This document shows, in pieces, positions 24,354 through 33,269 of a stretch of DNA of 64,000 nucleotides (position 1 is its first letter; each line of letters begins with the position of its first letter). A program made the position numbers and the translations under genes. The notes under the pieces were generated by a model. It was not told the origin of the DNA. It made no database searches and worked only from the letters and a program-made list of their open reading frames with translations. Source of the stretch: Achromobacter sp. AONIH1 (GTDB lineage Bacteria; Pseudomonadota; Gammaproteobacteria; Burkholderiales; Burkholderiaceae_B); contig NZ_CP026124.1 of assembly GCF_002902905.1 (NCBI RefSeq), positions 4,154,001 to 4,218,000 of the forward strand, given 5' to 3'.

Positions 24354-25151
24354 ATGGATACCGCGATGCCCTTGCCGAAGTACCACCAGATCTACCTTGT
24401 GCTGCGCGAGCAGTTGCAGGAAGGGCGCTACGACGTGGACGGCGTGCCGGGCGAGCATGCGCTGGCCGCGCAGTTCCAGGTGGCCCGCATCACCATCCGC
24501 AAGGCGATGGAGATGCTGGTGGCCGACGGGCTGGTGTCGCGCCGGCCCGGCCTGGGCACCTGGCCGCGCAGCGCGCCGGCTGCGTCCGCTACCGCGCCGC
24601 GCCCGCGCGCGGCGCAGAAGGCGCAGCTGACCGGGCTGATGGAGAACATCGTCAACATGGGCCTGCGCACCGCCGTGCGCGTGCTGGATTGCGTCCAGGT
24701 CGGCGCGCCGCCGGCGGTGGCCGAGGCGCTGGAGATCGCGCCGGGCGAGCCGGTGATCAAGAGCCTGCGGGTGCGCAGCACCGAGGCCGGCCCCTTGTCC
24801 TACATCACCACCTACGTGCCGCTGGCCGTCGCCGCCTTCACGCGCGAGGACCTGGAGCGCCAGCCCTTGCTGATGCTGCTGGAGTCGGCCGGCGTCGAGT
24901 TCGGCGGCGCCACGCAGACCATCAGCGCCCGGTTGGCCGACGCGCAGGTCGCGCCGCATCTGGACGTGGCCGTGGGCTCGGCCCTGCTGGCCGTGACGCG
25001 CCTGGTGCGCGACGTCAAGGAACGTCCGGTGCAGCTGCTGCAGGGCCTGTACCGGCCCGACCGCTACCAATATCAGTTGCAACTCTCGCGCGTCGGCGGC
25101 ATCGACGCCAAGGTCTGGGTCAGCGAAGAGCTGTCGGCCCAATTCCATTGA
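24354..25151 (+). CDS. GntR-family regulator, HutC/UTRA subfamily
   Basis: 265 aa. The winged helix-turn-helix is at residues about 9-72 (YHQIYLVLREQLQEGRYDVDGVPGEHALAAQFQVARITIRKAMEMLVADGLVSRRPGLGTW). A proline/alanine-rich linker follows, then a UTRA ligand-binding domain (PVIKSLRVRSTEAGPLSYITTYVPLAVAAFTREDL). The second ATG at codon 5 is an alternative start; neither has a ribosome site. It is the first gene of a cluster of at least thirteen genes in one direction and probably controls it in response to the imported substrate or an intermediate. Confidence 0.93.
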   Translation: MDTAMPLPKYHQIYLVLREQLQEGRYDVDGVPGEHALAAQFQVARITIRKAMEMLVADGLVSRRPGLGTWPRSAPAASATAPRPRAAQKAQLTGLMENIVNMGLRTAVRVLDCVQVGAPPAVAEALEIAPGEPVIKSLRVRSTEAGPLSYITTYVPLAVAAFTREDLERQPLLMLLESAGVEFGGATQTISARLADAQVAPHLDVAVGSALLAVTRLVRDVKERPVQLLQGLYRPDRYQYQLQLSRVGGIDAKVWVSEELSAQFH

Positions 25152-25171
25152 TCCCACTCCGGAGATTCGCC

Positions 25172-26377
25172 ATGAACACGCGCCGTCATTTCCTGACCCG
25201 ATCCGCCGCCGCCGCGGCCTTGTTGTCCGCGCCCTGGATCGCGCGCGGCCAGTCCGCGTCCGCCGTGAAAATCGGCGTGCTGCATCCGGTGACGGGCGCG
25301 CTGGCCTATTCGGGCCAGCAGTGCCGGCTGGGCGCGTTGCTGGCCATCGAGGACATCAACCAGGCCGGTGGCATCAAGTCGCTGGGCGGCGCGCCGCTGG
25401 AGGCGGTGCTGGGCGACGCGCAATCGCGTCCCGAGGCGGGCTCGGCCGAGGTCGAGAAAATGGCGGCGGCCGGCGTGTCCGCCGTGGTCGGCGCCTACGC
25501 CTCGGCGATCTGCCTGGCGACCACGCAGACCGCCGCGCGCTACGGGCTGCCCCATGTGGTCGACGTGGGCGTGGCCGACCAGATCGTCGAGCGCGGGCTG
25601 AAGAACACCTTTCGCTTCGGGCCGGGCTATCGCAGCTGTACCGAGCGCGCCATTCAGGACCTGGCGGCGCTGAACCAGGCCGCCGGCAAGCCGGCGCGCA
25701 CGGTGATGATCGTGCACGAGGACTCGCTGTTCGGCGCGGGCACGGCGGCGCTGCTGTCCAAGTCGCTGCCCGAGCACGGCTTCGAGGTGAAAGAGGTCAT
25801 CAAGCATCCGAACCCGACGCGCGACTTCAACAATATCGTGCTGCGCATGCGCTCGGTCAATCCGGACATTGTGATTCCGGCCAACTACTACAACGAATAC
25901 GCGCTGCTGCTGCGCGCCATGAAGCAGCAGAAGGTGCAGCCCAAGGCGATCTACTCCGTGCTGGGCGGGGCGGCGTCGAGCTACAAGTTCCTCAAGGAAT
26001 ATCCCGACGTGGCCCACGGCATCATCGACTGCAACCACTGGTTCAATCCCAAGGACGCGCGTGTCGCGCCGCTGAAGGCGCGGGTGGAGCAGAAGGGCGC
26101 CTACTTCAGCTACGAAGTCTTCATGACCTACACCAGCATGTTCCTGCTGGCGGACGCGCTGGAACGGGCGAAGTCGGCCGACCGCGCCGCCATCATCGAG
26201 GCGCTGGCGGCCAGCGCGTTCTCCGATCATCTGATGCCTTACGGCCCGACCCGTTTCGTCGACGGCCAGAACACCGGCGCGCGGCCCCTGCTGACGCAGG
26301 TCCTGGGCGGCGACATCCAGGTCATCATCCCGCCCGAGTACCGGCAGGCGGACGCGCAGTTCCCCGTGAAGGCCTGA
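25172..26377 (+). CDS. Branched-chain amino acid/amide-type ABC substrate-binding protein
   Basis: 401 aa from the ATG at 25172 (GGAG 9 bp upstream). The N-terminus TRRHFLTRSAAAAALLSAPWIARG has a twin arginine and resembles a Tat signal, common in this receptor group. The mature protein is a type I periplasmic-binding fold: VKIGVLHPVTGALAYSGQQCRLGALLAIEDINQAGGI, SAVVGAYASAICLATTQTAARYGLPHVV, DSLFGAGTAALL. It delivers the ligand to the LivHMGF complex encoded next, with only 4 bp before livH. Members of this family bind amino acids, amides, urea or aromatic acids; the enzymes downstream suggest an amide or imide. Confidence 0.93.
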   Translation: MNTRRHFLTRSAAAAALLSAPWIARGQSASAVKIGVLHPVTGALAYSGQQCRLGALLAIEDINQAGGIKSLGGAPLEAVLGDAQSRPEAGSAEVEKMAAAGVSAVVGAYASAICLATTQTAARYGLPHVVDVGVADQIVERGLKNTFRFGPGYRSCTERAIQDLAALNQAAGKPARTVMIVHEDSLFGAGTAALLSKSLPEHGFEVKEVIKHPNPTRDFNNIVLRMRSVNPDIVIPANYYNEYALLLRAMKQQKVQPKAIYSVLGGAASSYKFLKEYPDVAHGIIDCNHWFNPKDARVAPLKARVEQKGAYFSYEVFMTYTSMFLLADALERAKSADRAAIIEALAASAFSDHLMPYGPTRFVDGQNTGARPLLTQVLGGDIQVIIPPEYRQADAQFPVKA

Positions 26378-26381
26378 CGCG

Positions 26382-27257
26382 ATGCCGCTGGATCCCGCCA
26401 TCCTCTTCAGCGCCGTGCTCAACGGCCTGACCACCGGCGCCGTGTACGCGCTGGTGGCGCTGGGCCTGACCCTGATCTACGGCGTGCTGCACATCATCAA
26501 CTTCGCCCATGGCGCGGCGCTGATGGTGGCGCTGTACGCGGTCTATCTGCTCAACCAGCGGCTGGGCCTGGATCCCTACGCGGCGCTGCCGCTGGTGATG
26601 GCGGGCATGTTCGCGCTGGGCTACCTGTTGCAGCGGCTGGTGATCAACCGCGCCAGCCATGGCAAGGACGAGAACATCCTGCTGGTCACGCTGGGACTGT
26701 CCATCGTGCTGGAGAACCTCGCGCTGGTCTGGTTCAAGTCCGATACGCGCAGCATCGACACGCCCTATGCGCTGTCGACGGTCGAGATCGGGCCTGCGCT
26801 GATCGCGCTGCCCAAGCTGATCGCATTCGGCGGCGCGCTGGCCGTGGCCGCCTGCCTGCTGTGGCTGATCCGGGGCACGGACCTGGGGCGCGCCATCCGC
26901 GCGGTGGCGCGCGAGAAGCAGGGCGCCCGGCTCATGGGCATCGACGTGGAACGGGTCTACGCGCTGTCGTTCGGCATCGGCATGGCCTGCCTGGGCGCGG
27001 CCGCCTGTTTCCTGCTGCCGGCGTACTACGTCAATCCGCAGGTCGGCGGCGGCTTCGTGCTGGTGGCCTTCACCATCGTGGTGCTGGGCGGCATGGGCAG
27101 CTTCGCCGGCGCATTGGCCGGCGGGCTGCTGATCGGCGTGGTCGAGTCGCTGGGCGGCCTGTTCCTGGGCGACTCGCTGGGCCAGATGGGCATCTTCGCC
27201 ATCTTCATCCTGGTGTTGCTGTTCCGCCCGCAGGGGCTGTTCGGGGGGAAAGCATGA
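26382..27257 (+). CDS. Liv-type ABC transporter permease (LivH family)
   Basis: 291 aa, very hydrophobic, with about eight membrane helices. The family start AVLNGLTTGAVYALVALGLTLIYGVLHIINFAHGAALM is intact, and the EAA-like cytoplasmic loop contains TDLGRAIRAVAREKQGARLMGID. One half of the membrane channel of the importer. The stop overlaps the start of the next permease (ATGA at 27254-27257). Confidence 0.95.
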   Translation: MPLDPAILFSAVLNGLTTGAVYALVALGLTLIYGVLHIINFAHGAALMVALYAVYLLNQRLGLDPYAALPLVMAGMFALGYLLQRLVINRASHGKDENILLVTLGLSIVLENLALVWFKSDTRSIDTPYALSTVEIGPALIALPKLIAFGGALAVAACLLWLIRGTDLGRAIRAVAREKQGARLMGIDVERVYALSFGIGMACLGAAACFLLPAYYVNPQVGGGFVLVAFTIVVLGGMGSFAGALAGGLLIGVVESLGGLFLGDSLGQMGIFAIFILVLLFRPQGLFGGKA

Positions 27258-28240
27258 ACACGAGCGTCAAGGACGCCTGCGCCATCCTGGCCTTCGGCCT
27301 GGCGGTGCTGGCCATCACCGGGTTCACGCAGTCGGGCGTGCTGCTGACCTTCATCATGATGTCGCTGTACGCGGCGCTGCTGTCGCAGGCCTGGAACATC
27401 CTGGGCGGTTACGGCGGCCAGCTGTCCTTCGGCCATGCGCTGTTCTTCGGCGTGGGCGCCTATGCCCAGGCGCTGGGCCAGCTGTCGCTGGGCTGGAATC
27501 CCTGGCTGGCCTTGCCCTGTGCGATCGCGCTGGGCATGGCGGCGGGGCTGGCCGTGGGCGGGCTGACGTTCCGCTACGGACTGCGCGGCTCCTACTTCGC
27601 GCTGGTCACGCTGGCCTTCGCCGAGGTGCTGCGCATCGTGGCGACCAGCGTGTCCTTCACCGGCGGCGGCGTGGGCCTGATGCTGCCCTTGCGCGAAGTC
27701 GCGACCAACATGCAGTTCCCCAGCCGCCATGGCTACATCTACCTGATCCTGGCCTTCGTGCTGCTGGCGCTGGCCGTCACGGCCTGGCTGCGCCGCTCGC
27801 GCTTCGGCGCCTATCTGCAGGCCGTGCGCGACAACGAGGACGCGGCGCGCGCCATCGGCGTCGATCCGCTGCGCGTGAAGCTGGGCGGCATCGCGTTGTC
27901 GGCGGCCTTCATGAGCGCGGCCGGCGCCTTCTATGTGCAGGTGTTTCAGTACATCGATCCGGCCATCGCCTTCGGTCCGGCCGTGTCGGTCGAGGCGCTG
28001 GTGGGCGCCATCGTCGGCGGCATGGGCACGCTTTGGGGGCCGGTGCTGGGCGCGCTGGCGCTGCACGCGCTGGCCGACCTGACGCGCAACCTGTTCGGCG
28101 AGCTGCCCGGCATCAGCATGGTGATCTACGGCGTGGTGCTGATCCTGATCGTGACCTTCGCGCCGCGCGGCATCAGCGGCTGCGGCCAGTCGGCGGCGCG
28201 GCTGTTCAAGCGGCCCGCGCGCCGCGCGCTGGAGAAATGA
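27254..28240 (+). CDS. Liv-type ABC transporter permease (LivM family)
   Basis: 328 aa with about nine helices. LYAALLSQAWNILGGYGGQLSFGHALFFGVGAYAQA is the LivM signature, and the coupling loop is SRFGAYLQAVRDNEDAARAIGVD. Second half of the channel, translationally coupled to livH by a 4-bp overlap and followed by the ATPase gene after 1 bp. The C-terminus ends in a basic tail (FKRPARRALEK). Confidence 0.95.
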   Translation: MNTSVKDACAILAFGLAVLAITGFTQSGVLLTFIMMSLYAALLSQAWNILGGYGGQLSFGHALFFGVGAYAQALGQLSLGWNPWLALPCAIALGMAAGLAVGGLTFRYGLRGSYFALVTLAFAEVLRIVATSVSFTGGGVGLMLPLREVATNMQFPSRHGYIYLILAFVLLALAVTAWLRRSRFGAYLQAVRDNEDAARAIGVDPLRVKLGGIALSAAFMSAAGAFYVQVFQYIDPAIAFGPAVSVEALVGAIVGGMGTLWGPVLGALALHALADLTRNLFGELPGISMVIYGVVLILIVTFAPRGISGCGQSAARLFKRPARRALEK

Positions 28241-28241
28241 C

Positions 28242-29002
<761 letters not shown>

Positions 29003-29006
<4 letters not shown>

Positions 29007-29713
29007 GCGGCTTGCTGGAAGTGCAGGGCCTGCGGGCCGGCTACGGCCGCACGGAAGTGCTGCGCGGCGTGGACCTGAGCGTGGGCCAGGGCGAGATCGT
29101 GGTGCTGCTGGGCAGCAACGGCGCGGGCAAGTCCACGCTCAACAATACCCTGTGCGGACTGCTCCGGCCCTGGGGCGGCCGCGTGCGCTTCGACGGCTCG
29201 GACCTGACCGGCCGCCACTACCGCGACGTGGTGCGCGCCGGCCTGATCCAGGTGCCGGAGGGGCGGCGCGTGTTTCCCAACCTGAGCGTGCGCGAGAACC
29301 TGGAGCTGGGCTCCTATGCGCGGGCGCGCGCCCGGCGCGCGGCCAATCTGGAACAGGTGCTGGACACCTTTCCCCGGTTGCGCGAGCGCCTGGGCCAGCT
29401 GGCCGGCTCCATGTCCGGCGGCGAACAGCAGATGCTGGCCATCGGCCGGGGCCTGATGGCCGAGCCCAGGCTGCTGATCCTGGACGAACCCTCGCTCGGG
29501 CTGTCGCCGCTGATGGTCGAGGAACTGTTCGCGCTGATCGCCCGCCTGCACCGCGCCGGGCTGTCCATCCTGCTGGTCGAGCAGAACGTGGGCCAGTCGC
29601 TGGAAACCGGGCAGCGCGCCTATGTGCTGGAAGAGGGCGCGATCCGCCACAGCGGATCCTGCGCCGAACTGATGGCCAGCGACGACGTGCGCCGCGCCTA
29701 TCTGGGGATGTAG
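29003..29713 (+). CDS. Liv-type ABC transporter ATPase (LivF family)
   Basis: 236 aa. Walker A GSNGAGKST, full signature MSGGEQQMLAIGRGLM, Walker B LLILDEPSLGLSP and switch LLVEQNV are all present. It pairs with the LivG-type ATPase. The gene overlaps its upstream neighbour by 4 bp and is 2 bp from the hydratase gene, which shows that transport and catabolism are encoded on one transcript. Confidence 0.95.
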
Positions 29714-29715
29714 CC

Positions 29716-31044
29716 ATGGATCCTGTCAGTCCTTCCGCCGCCTTGCGCGCCGTGGTCCGGGCGGGCGAGGGCGGGGATGCCGTACCGCAGACCCTGGCCC
29801 AGAAGCTGATCGCCGCCGCCTGCGGGCGCGAAACGGTGGCCGAGGGCGAGATCGTCACCTGCCGCGTCGACCTGGCCATGTTCCATGATTCCAGCGGCCC
29901 GCGCCGCCTGGAACCGATGTTGCGCGAAGTCGGCGCCCGACTGTGGGATCCCGCCAGGGTGGTGCTGGTGATCGACCACTACGTGCCCGAGTCCGACGAG
30001 GAATCGCGCCGCATCGTGCGCATCGCGCGGGAATGGGCCGTGCGCGAGCGATTGCCCAATGTCTACGACAGCCAGGGCATCTGCCACGTGGTGCTGCCGC
30101 AGGGCGGGCATCTGCGGCCCGGCATGTTCTGCGTCGGCGGCGATTCGCATTCACCCACCGGCGGCGCCTTCGGCGCCTACATGTTCGGCATCGGCAGCAC
30201 CGAGATGCTGGGCGTGGCCGTCACCGGCGGCATCTGGGTGCGCGTGCCGCGCACGCTGATGATGCGCTGGAACGGCCGGCTGGGCGCGGGCGTGACCGCC
30301 AAGGACATGATGCTGCGCATGATAGGCCGCCTGGGCATGAATGGCGGCCGCTATCAGGCCGTGGAGTTCTGCGGCGAGGCGGTGCGCGCGCTGTCCATGC
30401 AGGAGCGCATGACGCTGTCCAACATGAGCGCCGAGCTGGGCTCGCAGGTCGGCCTGGTGGCGCCCGACGCCACCACCGAGGCCTGGCTGCGCGAGGCCGG
30501 CGTGCGGGGACCGCTCGATATCGCGCACTGGCAGAGCGACCCCGACGCCGACGCCGAGTGGCACGATTTCGACGCCGCCGCGCTGGCGCCGCAGGTGGCC
30601 GCCCCGCACAGCCCCGCCAATGCGGCGGATGTGAGCGTCCATGCTGGCGTGGCGGTGCAGGCGGCCTATATCGGCGCCTGCACCGGCGCCAAGCTGGACG
30701 ACCTGCGCGCCGCAGCCGCCGTGCTGCGCGGCCGCCGCGTGGCGGCGGGCGTCAAGCTGATGGTGGCGCCCGCCAGCCTGCGCGACCAGAGCGATGCCGA
30801 GCGCGAGGGCGTGCTGCAGACGCTGCTGGAGGCGGGCGCGCAGCTGCTGCCCACGTCCTGCGGCGCCTGCGCCGGCTACGGCGGCTCGATTCCCGACGGC
30901 GCCACGGTGATCTCGACCACGGCGCGCAATTTCAAGGGCCGCATGGGTTCCGAGACCGCTCAGGTCTACCTGGCCTCGCCCTACAGCGTGGCCGCCGCGG
31001 CGGCCACGGGCCGCATCATCGATCCCAGGGAGGTGCTGCAATGA
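29716..31044 (+). CDS. Aconitase-superfamily hydro-lyase, large subunit (LeuC-like)
   Basis: 442 aa. The aconitase-family core is clear: DHYVPESDEESRRIVRIARE, GDSHSPTGGAFGAYMFGIGSTEMLGV, and [4Fe-4S] cysteines in YIGACTGAKLDD and SCGACAGYGGS, ending STTARNFKGRMGS. It is a stand-alone large subunit of the isopropylmalate isomerase kind. The context (no leuA or leuB, but transporter and ICL/PEPM lyase) argues against leucine synthesis. Related two-subunit enzymes hydrate citraconate, maleate or dimethylmaleate; dimethylmaleate hydratase (DmdAB) in nicotinate fermentation is the best-known analogue. The substrate here is inferred. ATGA overlap with the small subunit gene. Confidence 0.9.
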   Translation: MDPVSPSAALRAVVRAGEGGDAVPQTLAQKLIAAACGRETVAEGEIVTCRVDLAMFHDSSGPRRLEPMLREVGARLWDPARVVLVIDHYVPESDEESRRIVRIAREWAVRERLPNVYDSQGICHVVLPQGGHLRPGMFCVGGDSHSPTGGAFGAYMFGIGSTEMLGVAVTGGIWVRVPRTLMMRWNGRLGAGVTAKDMMLRMIGRLGMNGGRYQAVEFCGEAVRALSMQERMTLSNMSAELGSQVGLVAPDATTEAWLREAGVRGPLDIAHWQSDPDADAEWHDFDAAALAPQVAAPHSPANAADVSVHAGVAVQAAYIGACTGAKLDDLRAAAAVLRGRRVAAGVKLMVAPASLRDQSDAEREGVLQTLLEAGAQLLPTSCGACAGYGGSIPDGATVISTTARNFKGRMGSETAQVYLASPYSVAAAAATGRIIDPREVLQ

Positions 31045-31571
31045 ACCAGCACGGCCGCGTCTGGCGGGTAGGCGCAGATATCGACACCGACGCGCTCGCC
31101 CCGGGCGCCTACATGAAGTTCGGCATCGACGAGATCGCGCGCCATTGCCTGCAGCGCGTGCGGCCAGACTTCGCCGCCGGCGTGCGGCCCGGCGACGTGC
31201 TGGTGGCCGGGCCCAACTTCGGCATCGGCTCCTCGCGCGAACAGGCCGCCGCCGCCCTGGTCCGGCTGGGCGTGGCGGCGGTGGTGGCGCCGTCCTATAA
31301 CGGCCTGTACTTCCGCAACGCCTTCAACGTCGGCCTGCTGCTGCTGACCTGCCCGCATGCCGCCCGGCTGGTCGAGGGCGAACGCGTCAGCCTGGACCCG
31401 GACGCCGGCCGCATCCATCGCCGGGACGGCGAGGCGCTGGCCTGCGAGCCGCTGCCGGACTTCCTGCTGGACATGGTGCGGGCCGGCGGCCTGCTCAATC
31501 AACTGAAGGCGCTGCAAAAAGGAGCGCGGCCACAGGCCGGCCAGGCTCCGGGCAATGCCACCGAATCCTGA
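31041..31571 (+). CDS. Aconitase-superfamily hydro-lyase, small subunit (LeuD-like)
   Basis: 176 aa. VGADIDTDALAPGAYMKFG at the start and GPNFGIGSSREQAAAALVRLGVAAVVAPSYNGLYFRNAFNVGL are the conserved swivelling-domain segments that complete the active site of the large subunit. Overlaps the large-subunit gene by 4 bp. An extra tail of about 25 residues after the domain is poorly ordered. Confidence 0.92.
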   Translation: MNQHGRVWRVGADIDTDALAPGAYMKFGIDEIARHCLQRVRPDFAAGVRPGDVLVAGPNFGIGSSREQAAAALVRLGVAAVVAPSYNGLYFRNAFNVGLLLLTCPHAARLVEGERVSLDPDAGRIHRRDGEALACEPLPDFLLDMVRAGGLLNQLKALQKGARPQAGQAPGNATES

Positions 31572-31589
31572 CGAACCGGAACTGCCATC

Positions 31590-33269
31590 ATGCTAGACCC
31601 CGTCACCCTGGCCGTGCTCAACGGCCGGCTGGAACAGATCGCCGATGAAATGGACGCGACCCTGTACCGCAGCGCCTTCAATCCCATCATCGCCGAGGCG
31701 CACGACGCCTGCCACGGCCTGTACGACGCCGCCAGCGGCGCCACGCTGGTGCAGGGCAAGTCCGGCCTGCCGGTGTTCGTGGGCGCCATGTCATTCGCGG
31801 TCCAGGCCGCCGCCCGCGCCGCCCAGGGGCGCGGCGGCATGCGGGATGGCGACGTCTGGATCCTGAACGATCCCTACGACGGCGGCACCCACGCCAACGA
31901 CTTCAAGCTGGTGCGCCCGGTGTTCCGGGGCGGCGAGCTGTATTGCTACCTGGCCTCGGCCGCGCACTGGCATGACGTCGGCGGCGCGGTGCCCGGCAAC
32001 TACAACCCGGCCGCGACCGAGTGCTGGCAGGAGGCGGTGCAGATCCCGCCGGTGCGCATGGTGCGCGGCGGCGAGCTGGACGAGGACGTGCTGGCCATCC
32101 TGAAGGCCAATTCGCGCCTGCCCGACAGCCTGTGGGGCGACCTGAACGGCCAGCTGGCCGCGCTGGAACTGGGCGCGGGCCGGCTCGACGACCTGTTGCA
32201 GGAGTATGGCGACGACACCGTGCGGGCCGCGCTGGACACGCTGCGCCAGCGCGCCCGGCGCCTGATGCTGGACCACGTGGCCAGCCTGCCGGACGGCGAG
32301 TACCGCTATCGCGACACGCTGGACAACGACGGCGTCAAGGACGCCGAGCTGACCATCGCCCTGCGGCTGCGCGTGAGCGGTGAACGGCTGGAACTGGATT
32401 TTTCGGAGACCTCGCCGGCCTGCGCCGGCCCGGTCAATATCTCGCGCGCCACCGCCGTGGCCGCCTGCTACGTGGCGCTCAAGCACGTGTTCCCGGACGT
32501 GCCGGCCAATGCCGGCGTGCTGGACGCGGTGACGGTGACGCTGCCCGACGGCCTCTTGATCTCGGCGGAACGGCCGCGCCCGGTGGGCGGCTATACCGAG
32601 ACCATCCTGCGCATGATCGACGTGATCTTCTGCGCCGTGGCCCAGGCCGCGCCCGAGCGCGCGCCGGCCCAGGCCTACGGCACCATCAACGCGCTGTCCA
32701 TCGCCGGCTACCGCAGCGACGCGGCGCGCAAGGGGCAGCGCTGGGTCATGTTCAGTTTCTTCGGCGGCGGCCACGGCGGCCATAGCGCCGGCGACGGCCT
32801 GAGCCACGGCAACGCGCCGATCTCCACGGCGACGATTCCGCCGCTGGAGATCCTGGAGGCCGCTTATCCGGTGCGCTTCACGCAATGGGCGCTGCGGCCC
32901 GACTCGGCCGGCGACGGCAGGCATCGCGGCGGCCTGGGCGCCATCTACGAAATCGAATTGCTGGAAGACAGCGCCGAGGCCTTCATCTTCGGCGAGCGCG
33001 GCCGCAGCAGCCCCAAGGGCGTGGCCGGCGGCGAGCCGGCGGCATCGAACGTGTTCCGCTATCAGCAGGACGGGCAGTGGCTGGCGCCGCCCATGACCTC
33101 GAAGATGCTGGGCATCGCGCTCAAGCGCGGCGAACGCGTGCGGCTGGAAACGCCGGGCGGCGGCGGCTACGGACCGCCGGCGCAGCGCAGCGAGGCGGCG
33201 CGCCGGCGCGACCGCGATATGGGCTATGTGAGCGGCGCGGCCGCCGCGCAGGAAAAGGGAAGGGCATGA
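31590..33269 (+). CDS. Hydantoinase B/oxoprolinase family protein (HyuB)
   Basis: 559 aa. The family signatures are LEQIADEMDATLYRSAFNPIIAEAHDACHGLYD, DVWILNDPYDGGTHANDFKLVRPVF, VNISRATAVAACYVALKHVFPDVPANAGVLDAV and GGGHGGHSAGDGLSHGN, ending with LETPGGGGYGPP. HyuB partners HyuA in ATP-dependent opening of cyclic amides such as hydantoins, 5-oxoproline or caprolactam, and in some cases carboxylation of ketones. Overlaps hyuA by ATGA. In this operon a cyclic imide or lactam is the most likely substrate. Confidence 0.92.
   Translation: MLDPVTLAVLNGRLEQIADEMDATLYRSAFNPIIAEAHDACHGLYDAASGATLVQGKSGLPVFVGAMSFAVQAAARAAQGRGGMRDGDVWILNDPYDGGTHANDFKLVRPVFRGGELYCYLASAAHWHDVGGAVPGNYNPAATECWQEAVQIPPVRMVRGGELDEDVLAILKANSRLPDSLWGDLNGQLAALELGAGRLDDLLQEYGDDTVRAALDTLRQRARRLMLDHVASLPDGEYRYRDTLDNDGVKDAELTIALRLRVSGERLELDFSETSPACAGPVNISRATAVAACYVALKHVFPDVPANAGVLDAVTVTLPDGLLISAERPRPVGGYTETILRMIDVIFCAVAQAAPERAPAQAYGTINALSIAGYRSDAARKGQRWVMFSFFGGGHGGHSAGDGLSHGNAPISTATIPPLEILEAAYPVRFTQWALRPDSAGDGRHRGGLGAIYEIELLEDSAEAFIFGERGRSSPKGVAGGEPAASNVFRYQQDGQWLAPPMTSKMLGIALKRGERVRLETPGGGGYGPPAQRSEAARRRDRDMGYVSGAAAAQEKGRA

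Noticed and set aside
29716..31571. LeuC/LeuD-like genes considered as leucine biosynthesis genes
   Set aside because: No leuA or leuB nearby; they lie between importer and HyuBA genes with 2-4-bp junctions, so a catabolic role is more likely.
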